From contig CANLRB010000014.1 in the NCBI GenBank assembly GCA_947493455.1, forward strand, positions 50,701-114,700: a stretch of DNA of 64,000 nt, written 5' to 3'. Source of the DNA: an uncultured Pseudoalteromonas sp. (lineage in GTDB: Bacteria; Pseudomonadota; Gammaproteobacteria; Enterobacterales; Alteromonadaceae). Position numbers and translations under genes: made by a program. The notes under the pieces were generated by a model. The model worked only from the letters and a program-made list of their open reading frames with translations, ran no database searches and was not told the origin of the DNA. Shown here piece by piece: positions 56,112-64,000 of this stretch (positions are counted from its first letter, which is position 1; each line of letters opens with the position of its first letter).

Positions 56112-58223
56112 ATGGCAATGCAGTATTGGATTAATAATTATTTTATTGACCGTTCTCGCAACCAAATAAACCATCAAGCGCAGTCGATTACGCTTCCTGC
56201 AAAAGCACTTTCGGTACTCACTATTTTGGCCGAAAATGCACCTAATGTGGTGTCTCATGACGAGATTATGGATAAGGTTTGGCCGAACGCCGTAGTATCG
56301 CCAAATACATTACAACGAAATATCGCCCAATTACGCAAAGCTTTTGGTGATGACAGTAAGCAGCAAGCCTTTATAAAAACCCATGCCAAACAAGGCTACA
56401 GTTTATGCGCCAATGTGCGATGGCAAAATATCGATTCATCACAGTTGCTAAACGACGAACAAGCAGCCATTCAAACTGAACAAATCGATACGCAACCTAA
56501 AGTATCATCACGGAATTTATACGCATTGGCTACCTTAACTGCAGTACTTTTGAGTTTAGTGTGTTTTTGGTTATGGCCGGTCAATCAGCAGCCATTGTCA
56601 TTTAAAAATGTAAAGCCACTCACGGCTACCGACGAGCGAGAATTTACGGCCAGCTACTCACCTGATGGGCGCTTTTTAGTTTTTTCGCGCGTTACACAAG
56701 GTTGCAAAAGTCATTTATGGGCGAAAGATTTAACCACCAAGCAAGAACACCAACTCACCGTAACACCCGGTATATTTGGCAGTCATAGTTGGTCACAAGA
56801 TGGCAATCAGTTGGTCATGGCAGAACGAAATGAATGCGGCTCACCTGACTTAGTAGATAACATGTGTTGGTCTATTAAATCGCTCGATTTCGCAAATGCT
56901 TTAACGCAGCCCCAAGCCACTACAATGCGATTAAATTGCCATGTTTCTCGCACGGCCGTCGCACGTTGGCTATGGCAAGGTCATATAGGTTTTTTACAAC
57001 AAAGCGAGTTAGGGCATCATGTCTTGAAGGTTTATAACCCACGTGAAGATAACTCTACGCCGCTTTATACACCGAGCGACACTCTACTCTATAGCTACGA
57101 TTATTCCTTTGCAAAAAACCAGTTTGCAATCGTCGAGCGCACGGCCAGCAATCAGCATATATTAAAACGGCTCAATCAATCTGGAGCAATGTTGAGTTCG
57201 GTACCAATAACGCTGCATGCACACCACTCATCATACGAATATATCAACATAAATTACCATCCAAGTGGCGAATACGTACTCACCATACTTGATGATGGGT
57301 TATATAAATTACAATTTGATGGGCAACTGCAAAAAATAAACACTCTCGATCAAAAATTCTTGCTCGACGCGCGCTTTAACCCTACTGGCGACAAAATCGT
57401 TGCCACGCAAGCAAATTCAGATATCGATGTGTCAATCGTTGCGAAAACAGAACTGAGTCAAGACACAGTGCAACCTCGCATTTTTGCTCGCTCGAATGTA
57501 TCGGAACAAAATGCCAAAAAACAACCAAACGGGCCGTTAATTGCGTATGTTTCTGTTCGTTCTGGCAAGCGTCAAGTATGGCTCTATAACAATGGCAAAA
57601 GTACCCAGCTTAGTCATTTTGAGTTTGGCTTAGCATCAGATCATTTAGTATGGTCTCCCAGTGGAAAAGCAATCGCGGTAGTTTACCAAGATAAAATCGC
57701 CCTTATCGATTTAACAGGAAACATGAGCCAGTTGGATTTAGCAATGCCAGTGCAATCGTTATTTCAGTGGACGGCAAACGATACGTTGTTAATTGCCGCA
57801 TCAGACGATAGCTCTCATTCGCTGTACTCTATTCAAAATGCTTCTCACACTCAACACCTAACACAGCATCCCATTCACAATATTGAATGGGCACAAGTTA
57901 CAAAGCACGGGCACATTGTAGTCACCAATGCGCAAAAAAAATTGTCCATATACTCACACGAAGGCAAACAGCTTAAACTCAACCCAGCGCTTGATAAACA
58001 ACTCGTGCACTGGCGCATCGCAGTTTTTAACAATAACGTATATGGCATAAATCATCAGCGCGAGTTGTGGCGTTACGATGTTGCGTCTCATAGTTTTCAA
58101 ATGCTCACACAATTGCCTGAAACCGCGCTGTATATATCAAATATAACGGATGAAGAGTTACTACTAACTCATGTAATTGATGCGAAAAAGGAACTCATCG
58201 AGTTTTACAACCCAACTCATTAG
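56112..58223 (+). CDS. CadC-like transmembrane transcriptional regulator with PD40 propeller sensor
   Basis: 703 residues. An OmpR/PhoB-type winged helix (about 5-102; SVLTILAENAPNVVSHDEIM, DKVWPNAVVSPNTLQRNI) is cytoplasmic. One membrane helix (137-156) follows, then a periplasmic domain (about 160-700) with PD40-type repeats (SYSPDGRFLVFSR, YHPSGEYVLTI, WSPSGKAIAVV), i.e. a TolB-like beta-propeller. Proteins of this design sense a periplasmic signal and regulate nearby genes directly. The 161-base divergent gap to the MBL-fold operon makes that operon the probable target. Confidence 0.9.
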   Translation: MAMQYWINNYFIDRSRNQINHQAQSITLPAKALSVLTILAENAPNVVSHDEIMDKVWPNAVVSPNTLQRNIAQLRKAFGDDSKQQAFIKTHAKQGYSLCANVRWQNIDSSQLLNDEQAAIQTEQIDTQPKVSSRNLYALATLTAVLLSLVCFWLWPVNQQPLSFKNVKPLTATDEREFTASYSPDGRFLVFSRVTQGCKSHLWAKDLTTKQEHQLTVTPGIFGSHSWSQDGNQLVMAERNECGSPDLVDNMCWSIKSLDFANALTQPQATTMRLNCHVSRTAVARWLWQGHIGFLQQSELGHHVLKVYNPREDNSTPLYTPSDTLLYSYDYSFAKNQFAIVERTASNQHILKRLNQSGAMLSSVPITLHAHHSSYEYININYHPSGEYVLTILDDGLYKLQFDGQLQKINTLDQKFLLDARFNPTGDKIVATQANSDIDVSIVAKTELSQDTVQPRIFARSNVSEQNAKKQPNGPLIAYVSVRSGKRQVWLYNNGKSTQLSHFEFGLASDHLVWSPSGKAIAVVYQDKIALIDLTGNMSQLDLAMPVQSLFQWTANDTLLIAASDDSSHSLYSIQNASHTQHLTQHPIHNIEWAQVTKHGHIVVTNAQKKLSIYSHEGKQLKLNPALDKQLVHWRIAVFNNNVYGINHQRELWRYDVASHSFQMLTQLPETALYISNITDEELLLTHVIDAKKELIEFYNPTH

Positions 58224-58312
58224 ACCAATCAAAATAGGTACATGTTTGATAGGTCCTTATTAATTGTGATAGGTTGATTTGAATACGTAATAATAAGAAT
58301 TCGAGTTTAATT

Positions 58313-58651
58313 ATGATAAACCCCGTCACCAAGGCTGCTGCGCTTGCCGCCATTATCATGTTTTCATCAGCCAGTTTGGCTAACGCCATTGATATGAAAA
58401 AAGGGACTGACGCTTTTGTCTCTTTATCTGATTGTTTAGACACCGTACCTGATAGCGATTTAAATAACCCTGCATTAGTGGCAAAAAAAAATAAAGTACT
58501 CACAAGTGCTGTATATAGTTATATTTATCATGGGCTGGGCAAAACTGAAACGATTTCTGAAGAAGATCAATCGCTCAATGAGCTAGCGACTAAATATTGT
58601 AGTGCGCATATTAAGTCAGTGCGCGCGATTATTTCGGCAAGCAAAAAATAG
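58313..58651 (+). CDS. Small exported protein of unknown function
   Basis: 112 residues with a Sec signal (1-25, cleavage after ANA). The mature part is helical with two cysteines (in LSDCLDTVPDSD and TKYCSAHI), which could form one disulfide. No family is recognised. It stands alone between the CadC-like gene and a convergent RraB-domain gene. Confidence 0.65.
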   Translation: MINPVTKAAALAAIIMFSSASLANAIDMKKGTDAFVSLSDCLDTVPDSDLNNPALVAKKNKVLTSAVYSYIYHGLGKTETISEEDQSLNELATKYCSAHIKSVRAIISASKK

Positions 58652-58664
58652 CATTAAAAATAAA

Positions 58665-58698
58665 AGGCGACGCTCTAAAAACGTAGCAATCGTCGCCT
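58665..58698. terminator. Hairpin between convergent genes
   Basis: AGGCGACG (58665-58672) pairs with CGTCGCCT (58691-58698) over an 18-base loop; AT-rich flanks on both sides allow use in either direction. Confidence 0.6.
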
Positions 58699-58709
58699 GT
58701 ATATACAAG

Positions 58710-59735
58710 CTAGTTTGCGAGTAGCTTTTGAATTTCGGCAAATACGTTGTCGGTCAACTCTTCATCGCCTTGTGTTTGCACTAGTAAATAGTCACGTGTA
58801 ATCCAACCAATAGACTTTAAGTGCTGTGCTTTTTTCTGCTCGCCAGAGTGAATAGCCTCAATCATTTGGGTAAAGTTTGTAAGTTTAGCCTGTGTTCGCA
58901 AGCCGTCACTAAGCATGTTATCTAACAGTGTTAAATGACGTGCTAAACCGCTCTCAATATCACACGATTCTGGTAAAAACTCTGTTGTTACATGTGGATA
59001 GTCGTTGAACATTAAATCTTGTAACGCTGTCGTTGTGCAAAGTGAGTGGTCATCGTTAAATCGTGATGTAAATTCAAACACATTCATATCACCTTGTGGC
59101 ATGCAATAACAGCAGGCTTCAACACCCGACTCTGGATTGATCATCAACATACAAAATGTATCGATAGGCTCCATATCATCACTTGCTATTTCAAAGTTAG
59201 CAACATGATTAAAACCTAGCTGACGCAGAGTTTGTGCAGTTTCATCATAAAACGTCAAATCTAAATGGTCATAACTTGCCGGGTCTACTTCGTTATATGA
59301 TTTAGGCGAAAAGCCTGCTTTTACAGCAGCTAAAATTTCTGTCGCAACTTGCTCATAATCAGGTTCAAAACTAAAGCCAAAATCATAGCGAACTTTAGTT
59401 TCCCAGCCGTCAAATTCGCCATTGTATTGCTCTGCTAATGCTAAAAACAACTCGCCAATTTCAGCTAGAGTGGCCTCACTCGGTACGATTTCTTTATCAC
59501 AAAAACAGAGCCAAGTGTTTGACTCTTCATCTGCACTTTGCTCAACGTCAACTTCAAATCCCGCTTCTCGCAACGGTAAAGCTGCTTGTTCTGCAACTGC
59601 TTGATTAGGTAAATAGAGGTAAAAAGAAAGTTCAACTGGTTGTGTTAGATCGTAATCACCACCACTGAGTGACTCGCGTACTTCATTTGCAAAGTCCTGT
59701 CCATCGCGATATCCATTAGTAATTTCAAGTCCCAT
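58710..59735 (-). CDS. Protein with N-terminal RraB-like domain and unknown C-terminal domain
   Basis: 341 residues, acidic, cytoplasmic. Residues about 30-115 follow the RraB fold wording (VELSFYLYLPNQAVAEQAAL, REAGFEVDVEQS, WLCFCDKEIVPSEATLAEI). RraB binds RNase E and modulates its activity, but this protein is more than twice as long. The C-terminal about 220 residues contain a cysteine cluster (CCYC near residue 209) and no known domain. AAGGAAGA precedes the ATG. Whether it acts on RNase E is unknown. Confidence 0.65.
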   Translation of the reverse strand: MGLEITNGYRDGQDFANEVRESLSGGDYDLTQPVELSFYLYLPNQAVAEQAALPLREAGFEVDVEQSADEESNTWLCFCDKEIVPSEATLAEIGELFLALAEQYNGEFDGWETKVRYDFGFSFEPDYEQVATEILAAVKAGFSPKSYNEVDPASYDHLDLTFYDETAQTLRQLGFNHVANFEIASDDMEPIDTFCMLMINPESGVEACCYCMPQGDMNVFEFTSRFNDDHSLCTTTALQDLMFNDYPHVTTEFLPESCDIESGLARHLTLLDNMLSDGLRTQAKLTNFTQMIEAIHSGEQKKAQHLKSIGWITRDYLLVQTQGDEELTDNVFAEIQKLLAN

Positions 59736-60000
59736 TATGTTCTTCCTTGTAGAAATTATCGCCTTACCTTAATATGGGAACAAAACAAACTCAAGTTTAT
59801 AACTATTTATTTTTGTTAAGCTTTAAATCATTTAACAGTCAATAAATGGAAAATAATTCGCGCTATTCAGATTCAAATATGATGAAGTTTCGCTACCGAA
59901 ACCGGCAAGTTTAAAGTGTAAGCACCGCTCAAATACTATGCCAAATAACAGAAAACAAACTAAAATCTAGCTATCAAGAAAAACGACAAATCCAGCCATA

Positions 60001-60411
60001 ATGAGTGAAAACAAAACTAAGCCAACTGCAGTAACAGTTGAAGACTTCATTGAAGGCATTGAGAATAAGCGAAGAAAGGCCGATGCACTCACTTGCCTAG
60101 CTATCTACGAGCAAATTACAGGCCAACCAGCAGTGATGTGGGGGCCGTCGATTATCGGTTTTGGGACATTTCATTACAAATATGAAAGTGGTCGAGAGGG
60201 CGATGTCCCTGCAGCTAGTTTTTCACCTCGAAAAGCAAACCTCGTTTTTTATGTAGGCACTCAATTTAACGGTGCAGACGCACTTTATAAGCAACTCGGA
60301 AAACACCGTCGCTCTGTAGCATGTTTATACATCAATAAACTCGATGACATTGATCTCAACGTTTTAAAACAAATTATCGAACTCGACTATCAAAATCCAA
60401 GCACTTGTTAA
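60001..60411 (+). CDS. DUF1801-domain protein
   Basis: 136 residues, cytoplasmic. The DUF1801 (YdhG-like) wording is clear: ADALTCLAIYEQITGQPAVM, WGPSIIGFGTFHYKYESG, FSPRKANLVFYVG, LGKHRRSVACLYINKLDDID. The fold is known but the function is not established. Start ATG at 60001, without a strong Shine-Dalgarno. Upstream 265 bases hold no gene. Confidence 0.88.
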   Translation: MSENKTKPTAVTVEDFIEGIENKRRKADALTCLAIYEQITGQPAVMWGPSIIGFGTFHYKYESGREGDVPAASFSPRKANLVFYVGTQFNGADALYKQLGKHRRSVACLYINKLDDIDLNVLKQIIELDYQNPSTC

Positions 60412-60494
60412 TAAAAAGAAATCACATTGCTTTGTTTCAGTGAGGTAAGCTACTATTACGACTAGATTTTCTTTGCTGTTCAAAAGGAATGATT

Positions 60495-60707
60495 TTGGAT
60501 ATTAACGTCTCGGGCCAGTTTGCGTTCTTCTTTTTATGTTTTACCACCGTTTTTCCCGCTATTTTAGCTGTGCGCTTAGCTGCTCAACAAAACCGCTCTA
60601 AACTAGTATCGGGTATCATTACCTTTATACTTGGCTTTACCTTGATTGGTGGTTGGCTTTATTTAGGCTTGCTCAATTTACTGTCACCTAGGTCCACTGC
60701 GCAATAG
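60495..60707 (+). CDS. Small membrane protein, T4 superinfection-immunity-like
   Basis: 70 residues with two membrane helices (about 8-28 and 38-62). TTG at 60495 has AGGA (60484-60487) well spaced, whereas the ATG at 60489 is too close to it; the products differ by two residues. The short two-helix layout with a GWLYLGLLNLL ending resembles the superinfection-immunity/Imm-like small membrane family, but this is a weak likeness. Confidence 0.6.
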   Translation: MDINVSGQFAFFFLCFTTVFPAILAVRLAAQQNRSKLVSGIITFILGFTLIGGWLYLGLLNLLSPRSTAQ

Positions 60708-60768
60708 CAATTGTATACATGCTGTGCTTTTCGTACACTGAGTAAAAAATAACTAAAGGAACAACCCC

Positions 60769-61671
60769 ATGGCAGGAAGCAGCCTACTCACCCTCATTGA
60801 TGACATTGCCGCATTACTAGATGATATTGCCGTTATGAGCAAGGTCGCCGCAAAAAAAACCGCTGGCGTACTTGGCGATGACCTTGCGCTTAACGCGCAG
60901 CAAGTAACCGGCGTGAATGCCGATCGTGAACTGCCAGTCGTTTGGGCAGTCGCTAAAGGGTCATTCATAAACAAACTAATATTAGTGCCATTGGCACTAC
61001 TAATAAGTAGCTTTGCACCTGTACTTGTACTGCCGTTATTGATGATCGGCGGGTTATTCTTATGTTATGAAGGCGCGGAAAAGATATTTGAAGCCTGGCT
61101 ACACCCAAACAAAGCTGACACCGATGAGGATCTTTCGGTTATTGATGACATGGCTGAATTTGAAAGGCAAAAAGTTAAAGGCGCAATTCGCACTGACTTT
61201 ATTCTGTCGGCCGAAATTATTGTGATATCACTTGGTACTGTCGCACAAGCCGATCTCACCTCACAAATATTAGTGCTGAGTGTTATAGCACTCGGTATGA
61301 CAGTAGGCGTCTATGGATTAGTAGCCGGTATTGTAAAAATTGATGACCTAGGTTTGTATTTAACAAAGAAAAGTAGCCTTATAAAACAAAAAATAGGCCA
61401 AGCTTTGCTGAGTTTTGCCCCTTGGTTAATGAAAACACTTTCAGTTGTAGGCACTGCCGCCATGTTTTTAGTTGGGGGAGGAATCGTGGTTCATGGCATT
61501 GACCCGCTACATCATGGCGTGGAGCACACCGTACTAGAAGTTGCCGAGCACATGGGTAGTTGGGTTACCTGGATACTACCGACATTAATTAATGGCGTAC
61601 TGGGCGTTTTTGCAGGTGCAATAATCACAGTATTAATAGCAACAGCAAGCAAAGCATTTAAAAAGAACTAA
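60769..61671 (+). CDS. DUF808 (YedI-like) membrane protein
   Basis: 300 residues. The opening [20 protein letters not shown] and then [20 protein letters not shown] is the DUF808/YedI signature, followed by about seven membrane helices and a hydrophilic loop near 115-140. Function is unknown; proposed as an inner-membrane transporter-like protein. Strong AAAGGA before the ATG. Monocistronic, ended by the hairpin at 61700. Confidence 0.93.
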   Translation: MAGSSLLTLIDDIAALLDDIAVMSKVAAKKTAGVLGDDLALNAQQVTGVNADRELPVVWAVAKGSFINKLILVPLALLISSFAPVLVLPLLMIGGLFLCYEGAEKIFEAWLHPNKADTDEDLSVIDDMAEFERQKVKGAIRTDFILSAEIIVISLGTVAQADLTSQILVLSVIALGMTVGVYGLVAGIVKIDDLGLYLTKKSSLIKQKIGQALLSFAPWLMKTLSVVGTAAMFLVGGGIVVHGIDPLHHGVEHTVLEVAEHMGSWVTWILPTLINGVLGVFAGAIITVLIATASKAFKKN

Positions 61672-61699
61672 ACAGTCACACCGCAAATCTAGCATTTTG

Positions 61700-61724
61700 T
61701 TAAGGCCCTCACATTGGGCCTTAA
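61700..61724 (+). terminator. Hairpin terminator after DUF808 gene
   Basis: TTAAGGCCC (61700-61708) pairs with GGGCCTTAA (61716-61724) around a 7-base loop; T-tract weak. Confidence 0.6.
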
Positions 61725-61848
61725 TATCCATTATTTAGAACAACTGGTATAAATACTCTAATCTTTCATAATTGAGTAATAGTTTCGTCATAACAGCTAC
61801 TTAGTATTCCCGCCGTAAAAATAAAATTAACTTAAATGGGAAAACAAC

Positions 61849-63540
61849 ATGAAAACGCCGAGACTCTCTTTACTCGCATTAGCCGTATCCACCTCTTTAT
61901 TAGTCGGTTGTGATGACGACACTAAAACTGTAGAAGTAATTAAAGAAGTTGAAGTTATCAAGGAAATTGAAGTCACTCCACCAGAAGTGACTAAAGTTAA
62001 AAATGTCATTTTAATGATTGGCGATGGTATGGGCGCACAACAAGTCGGCCTACTAGAAGAATTTGCAAAGCGCTCTAGTTTATCAGGTTACCAAACACAA
62101 AATGGTGTAACAGCACTGACTAAGTTCGCTAATGCGGGCCAAATGGGACTATCACTCACGGCGCCAGACGGCGCTTCAGGTAGCCTAGTTGTTGACTCTG
62201 CATGTTCGGCAACACAGCTTGCAACGGGTATTGCTGCGGGCTCTGAGATGATAGGTTTAGATAGCCAAGGTAATGTTGTTGAAACTATTTTAGAAAAAGC
62301 CAAAAAGCTTGGTAAAGCAACCGGACTCGTATCAGATACGCGCATTACGCACGCGACCCCTGCGGCATTTGCTGCACACCAGCCCCACCGTAGCCTTGAA
62401 CCTGCAATTGCAGAGCAATTAGTAGAAAGCGGTCAAGTTGACGTTCTACTATCTGGTGGAGCGCGTGTTTTCTTACCTAACGATATAAAATCAAATGAAG
62501 CCGCCAAAGAAAAGATGGCGGCACTCGGTGCGCCTGCTTCTGTCTACAAAAAGTCAAAGCGCGATGACAATCGCAATGTGATCGTCGAAGCAAAAGAAAA
62601 CCACGGCTTTGAACTTGCTTTTGACAAAGCTCAGTTAAATGCAAGCGACGCGACAAAATTACTTGGCCTATTTGCAAGTTCAGGCATGGATGATGGTATT
62701 GCGTATAGCCAATGTAAAAAAGACAATTCGTGTACGCAACCTTCGTTGAAAGATATGACTAAGAAAGCACTCGATATCTTATCAAAAGATGAAGATGGCT
62801 TCTTTTTAATGATCGAAGGCGGTCAAATCGATTGGGCGGGTCATGTTAACGATGCAGGATGGATGCTACACGAGTTACTTAAGTTCGATGAAGCGGTAGC
62901 CGCAGTTTATGAATGGGTTGAAGACAGAGATGATACACTCGTACTCATTACAGCTGACCATGAGACTGGTAGCTTTGGTTTTAGTTACTCGCGTAAAGAC
63001 TTACCAGAAGCACAAACACTACCTGGTGATGGTATGCTAGGTCGCGACTACAAACCAAACTTCAACTTTGGTCCATTAGAAAACCTAGATCGTTTATATA
63101 AACAAACGGGTACTTTCTACGACATGATGAGCATGGTAAATGGCGACTGGGATTTTGATTCAACAACTGGTGAGCAATGGGCGACTGCAATTAACTACTA
63201 CAGCGACTTTAAAGTAACCGCTGAAAACGCAGAAGCAATCACAAAGCGTGAATACAATGAATTTCATGTTCATGACCACAAGTACCTTTCAGCAGACGAG
63301 TTTCCAGCGATCACTGACTTTAAAGAATTTTATGTATATGGTGATGAGTTACACGGTAACCTAATTGGTCGCGCTATCGCGGCAGAACAAAATGTTGTTT
63401 GGGGTACTGGTACGCATACTGCGGCACCTGTGCCAGTCTATGCGTTTGGTCCACAAGGCGTTACTAAACAGTTTGCAACTATGCAGCACCATACCGACAT
63501 TGGCCAAAAAATGATTGACGCTTTTATCACTAGTGAATAG
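61849..63540 (+). CDS. Alkaline phosphatase (PhoA family), lipoprotein
   Basis: 563 residues. The lipobox LLVGC is followed by an acidic EVIKEVEVIKEIEV repeat linker. The core has the metal motif LMIGDGMG, the nucleophile motif VDSACSATQLATG (Asp116, Ser117), and metal ligands in IEGGQIDWAGH, ITADHETG and the late GTHTAAPVPV. It removes phosphate from phosphomonoesters in the periplasm or on the outer membrane. It is larger than E. coli PhoA, with an insertion at about 395-505. No Pho box was recognised upstream. Shine-Dalgarno GGGAA. Confidence 0.93.
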   Translation: MKTPRLSLLALAVSTSLLVGCDDDTKTVEVIKEVEVIKEIEVTPPEVTKVKNVILMIGDGMGAQQVGLLEEFAKRSSLSGYQTQNGVTALTKFANAGQMGLSLTAPDGASGSLVVDSACSATQLATGIAAGSEMIGLDSQGNVVETILEKAKKLGKATGLVSDTRITHATPAAFAAHQPHRSLEPAIAEQLVESGQVDVLLSGGARVFLPNDIKSNEAAKEKMAALGAPASVYKKSKRDDNRNVIVEAKENHGFELAFDKAQLNASDATKLLGLFASSGMDDGIAYSQCKKDNSCTQPSLKDMTKKALDILSKDEDGFFLMIEGGQIDWAGHVNDAGWMLHELLKFDEAVAAVYEWVEDRDDTLVLITADHETGSFGFSYSRKDLPEAQTLPGDGMLGRDYKPNFNFGPLENLDRLYKQTGTFYDMMSMVNGDWDFDSTTGEQWATAINYYSDFKVTAENAEAITKREYNEFHVHDHKYLSADEFPAITDFKEFYVYGDELHGNLIGRAIAAEQNVVWGTGTHTAAPVPVYAFGPQGVTKQFATMQHHTDIGQKMIDAFITSE

Positions 63541-63586
63541 CTGAAAGTGACTTAAATAAATAAGTCCAACATTTATTGAAGTTCGC

Positions 63587-63615
63587 AAAGCCTACATTTA
63601 TGTAGGCTTTTTTTG
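63587..63615 (+). terminator. Strong terminator of the alkaline phosphatase gene
   Basis: AAAGCCTACA (63587-63596) and TGTAGGCTTT (63601-63610) form a 10-base-pair stem with loop TTTA, followed by Ts. Confidence 0.9.
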
Positions 63616-63663
63616 TTTTACTTTATATCGACGTCACACCTGTGTATGACCCGCTTTCAAACA

Positions 63664-63710
63664 GAGTACGGTTCTTTTGCGCAAGGTGAGCTAAACCAGT
63701 TTAGCCGTTG
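63664..63710. repeat. Direct repeat copy 1
   Basis: A 47-base copy of the sequence at 63951-64000; the two differ by one substitution and a 3-base indel. It includes the short palindrome GCTAAACCAGTTTAGC. The copies are 287 bases apart and bracket the terminator and 5S-like relic. Confidence 0.9.
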
Positions 63711-63730
63711 CAGAGAGACTTAAATGCAAA

Positions 63731-63758
63731 AAACCCGCTACATTGCTGCAGCGGGTTT
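63731..63758 (-). terminator. Terminator at the end of the 5S-like unit
   Basis: AAACCCGCT (63731-63739) pairs with AGCGGGTTT (63750-63758) over 10 bases; the A-run at 63728-63733 is a T-tract for minus-strand transcripts. It stands where an rRNA operon terminator is expected, just after the 5S-like sequence read on the minus strand. Confidence 0.8.
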
Positions 63759-63791
63759 CTTTAATTAGGAGCTTGTGCGCGCTGCGCAGCA

Positions 63792-63870
63792 GGATGACCT
63801 ACTTTCACATGGAAGGCTCTGCGACCCGCACCCACACTATCATCGGCCTGGGCTGGCGCTCCAGCTGTTT
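63792..63870 (-). pseudogene. Degenerate 5S rRNA-like relic
   Basis: On the minus strand the segment contains GCCGATGATAGTGTGGG, an inserted patch, and then CCATGTGAAAGTAGGTCATC. In a gammaproteobacterial 5S rRNA the 3' half reads almost the same words (GCCGATGGTAGTGTGGGG then CCATGTGAGAGTAGGTCATC) but without the insertion. The upstream part (63850-63880) is only faintly 5S-like. It is followed by a terminator at the usual place. Interpreted as a decayed 5S copy; the comparison is from memory, not from an alignment. Confidence 0.55.
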
Positions 63871-63950
63871 CGTTTTGATGTATAGGACATACAAATGCAG
63901 CAAATTCATGGACGAATGTAGTGCAAAAGGCTACCGACAGCGAACGAAGT

Positions 63951-64000
63951 GAGTACGGTTCTTTTGCGCAAGATGAGCTAAACCAGTTTAGCTGCCGTTG
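63951..64000. repeat. Direct repeat copy 2, cut by window edge
   Basis: A 50-base partner of 63664-63710, with the same GCTAAACCAGTTTAGC palindrome, running to the window end. It suggests that a further unit of the same tandem structure (terminator plus 5S-like) continues to the right. Confidence 0.85.

Noticed and set aside
63743-63952. Short plus-strand ORF near the right edge
   Set aside because: It runs through the 5S-like relic on the opposite strand and has no protein character.
1-64000. tRNA genes, insertion sequences or prophage
   Set aside because: No tRNA-like T-loop with matching acceptor arms, transposase, integrase or terminal inverted repeats could be recognised by eye; small or divergent ones could be missed.

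Overview
The window looks like chromosomal DNA of a marine gammaproteobacterium of the Alteromonadales, most likely Pseudoalteromonas-like. This is inferred from the moderately AT-rich composition (judged by eye), the YceH/NadE/DUF808/RraB-type housekeeping genes, the many secreted peptidases and TonB/RND envelope genes, and a 5S rRNA-like relic at the right edge with Alteromonadales-style wording. No database search was possible. No transposase, integrase, phage gene or tRNA gene was seen.

Layout. 1-10.7 kb: a penicillin-acylase family hydrolase (cut by the left edge), a zinc-ribbon/Sel1 membrane protein, an RND permease with its adaptor, and an operon of CHASE2 adenylate cyclase, SH3 protein and M48 lipoprotein peptidase. 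10.8-22.1 kb: a large propeller-amidohydrolase, an exported methyltransferase-like protein, YceH, NadE, a metzincin-type zinc peptidase and oligopeptidase B. 22.2-28.4 kb: two paralogous exported alpha/beta hydrolases flanking a diguanylate cyclase, a YcxB-like protein, and a MarR regulator coupled to a CPBP protease. 28.8-34.3 kb: a tightly overlapping ABC transporter (ATPase plus two ABC-2 permeases) joined to a TonB-dependent receptor and closed by a strong terminator.

36.0-45.7 kb is the most distinctive block. It holds an ECF sigma factor of the kind linked to Ser/Thr kinases (ECF43/TIGR02999-like), a small unknown protein, a transmembrane Ser/Thr kinase with a long extracytoplasmic helical region, a calcium-type Ig/cadherin-repeat lipoprotein, a secreted subtilase, and a multi-pass membrane protein that looks like an M48 peptidase with its zinc site erased. 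A 12-base motif preceded by a T-rich tract occurs upstream of both the sigma gene and the lipoprotein gene, suggesting a self-contained regulon: sensor kinase, then phosphorylated sigma, then secreted effectors. Just beyond it is an orphan two-repeat, one-spacer CRISPR remnant with type I-E architecture (29/32/29) and no cas genes.

46.2-64 kb: a membrane AraC regulator and S41 peptidase, a periplasmic solute-binding-like protein, a periplasmic glutathione peroxidase, a PrnB-like plus kynureninase-like pair with a divergent Lrp regulator, an MBL-fold/NTF2-like pair divergent from a CadC-type sensor regulator, several small conserved proteins, a DUF808 protein and a lipoprotein alkaline phosphatase. 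The last 350 bases carry a terminator, a degraded 5S rRNA-like piece and a direct repeat, suggesting that a minus-strand rRNA operon lies just beyond the window.
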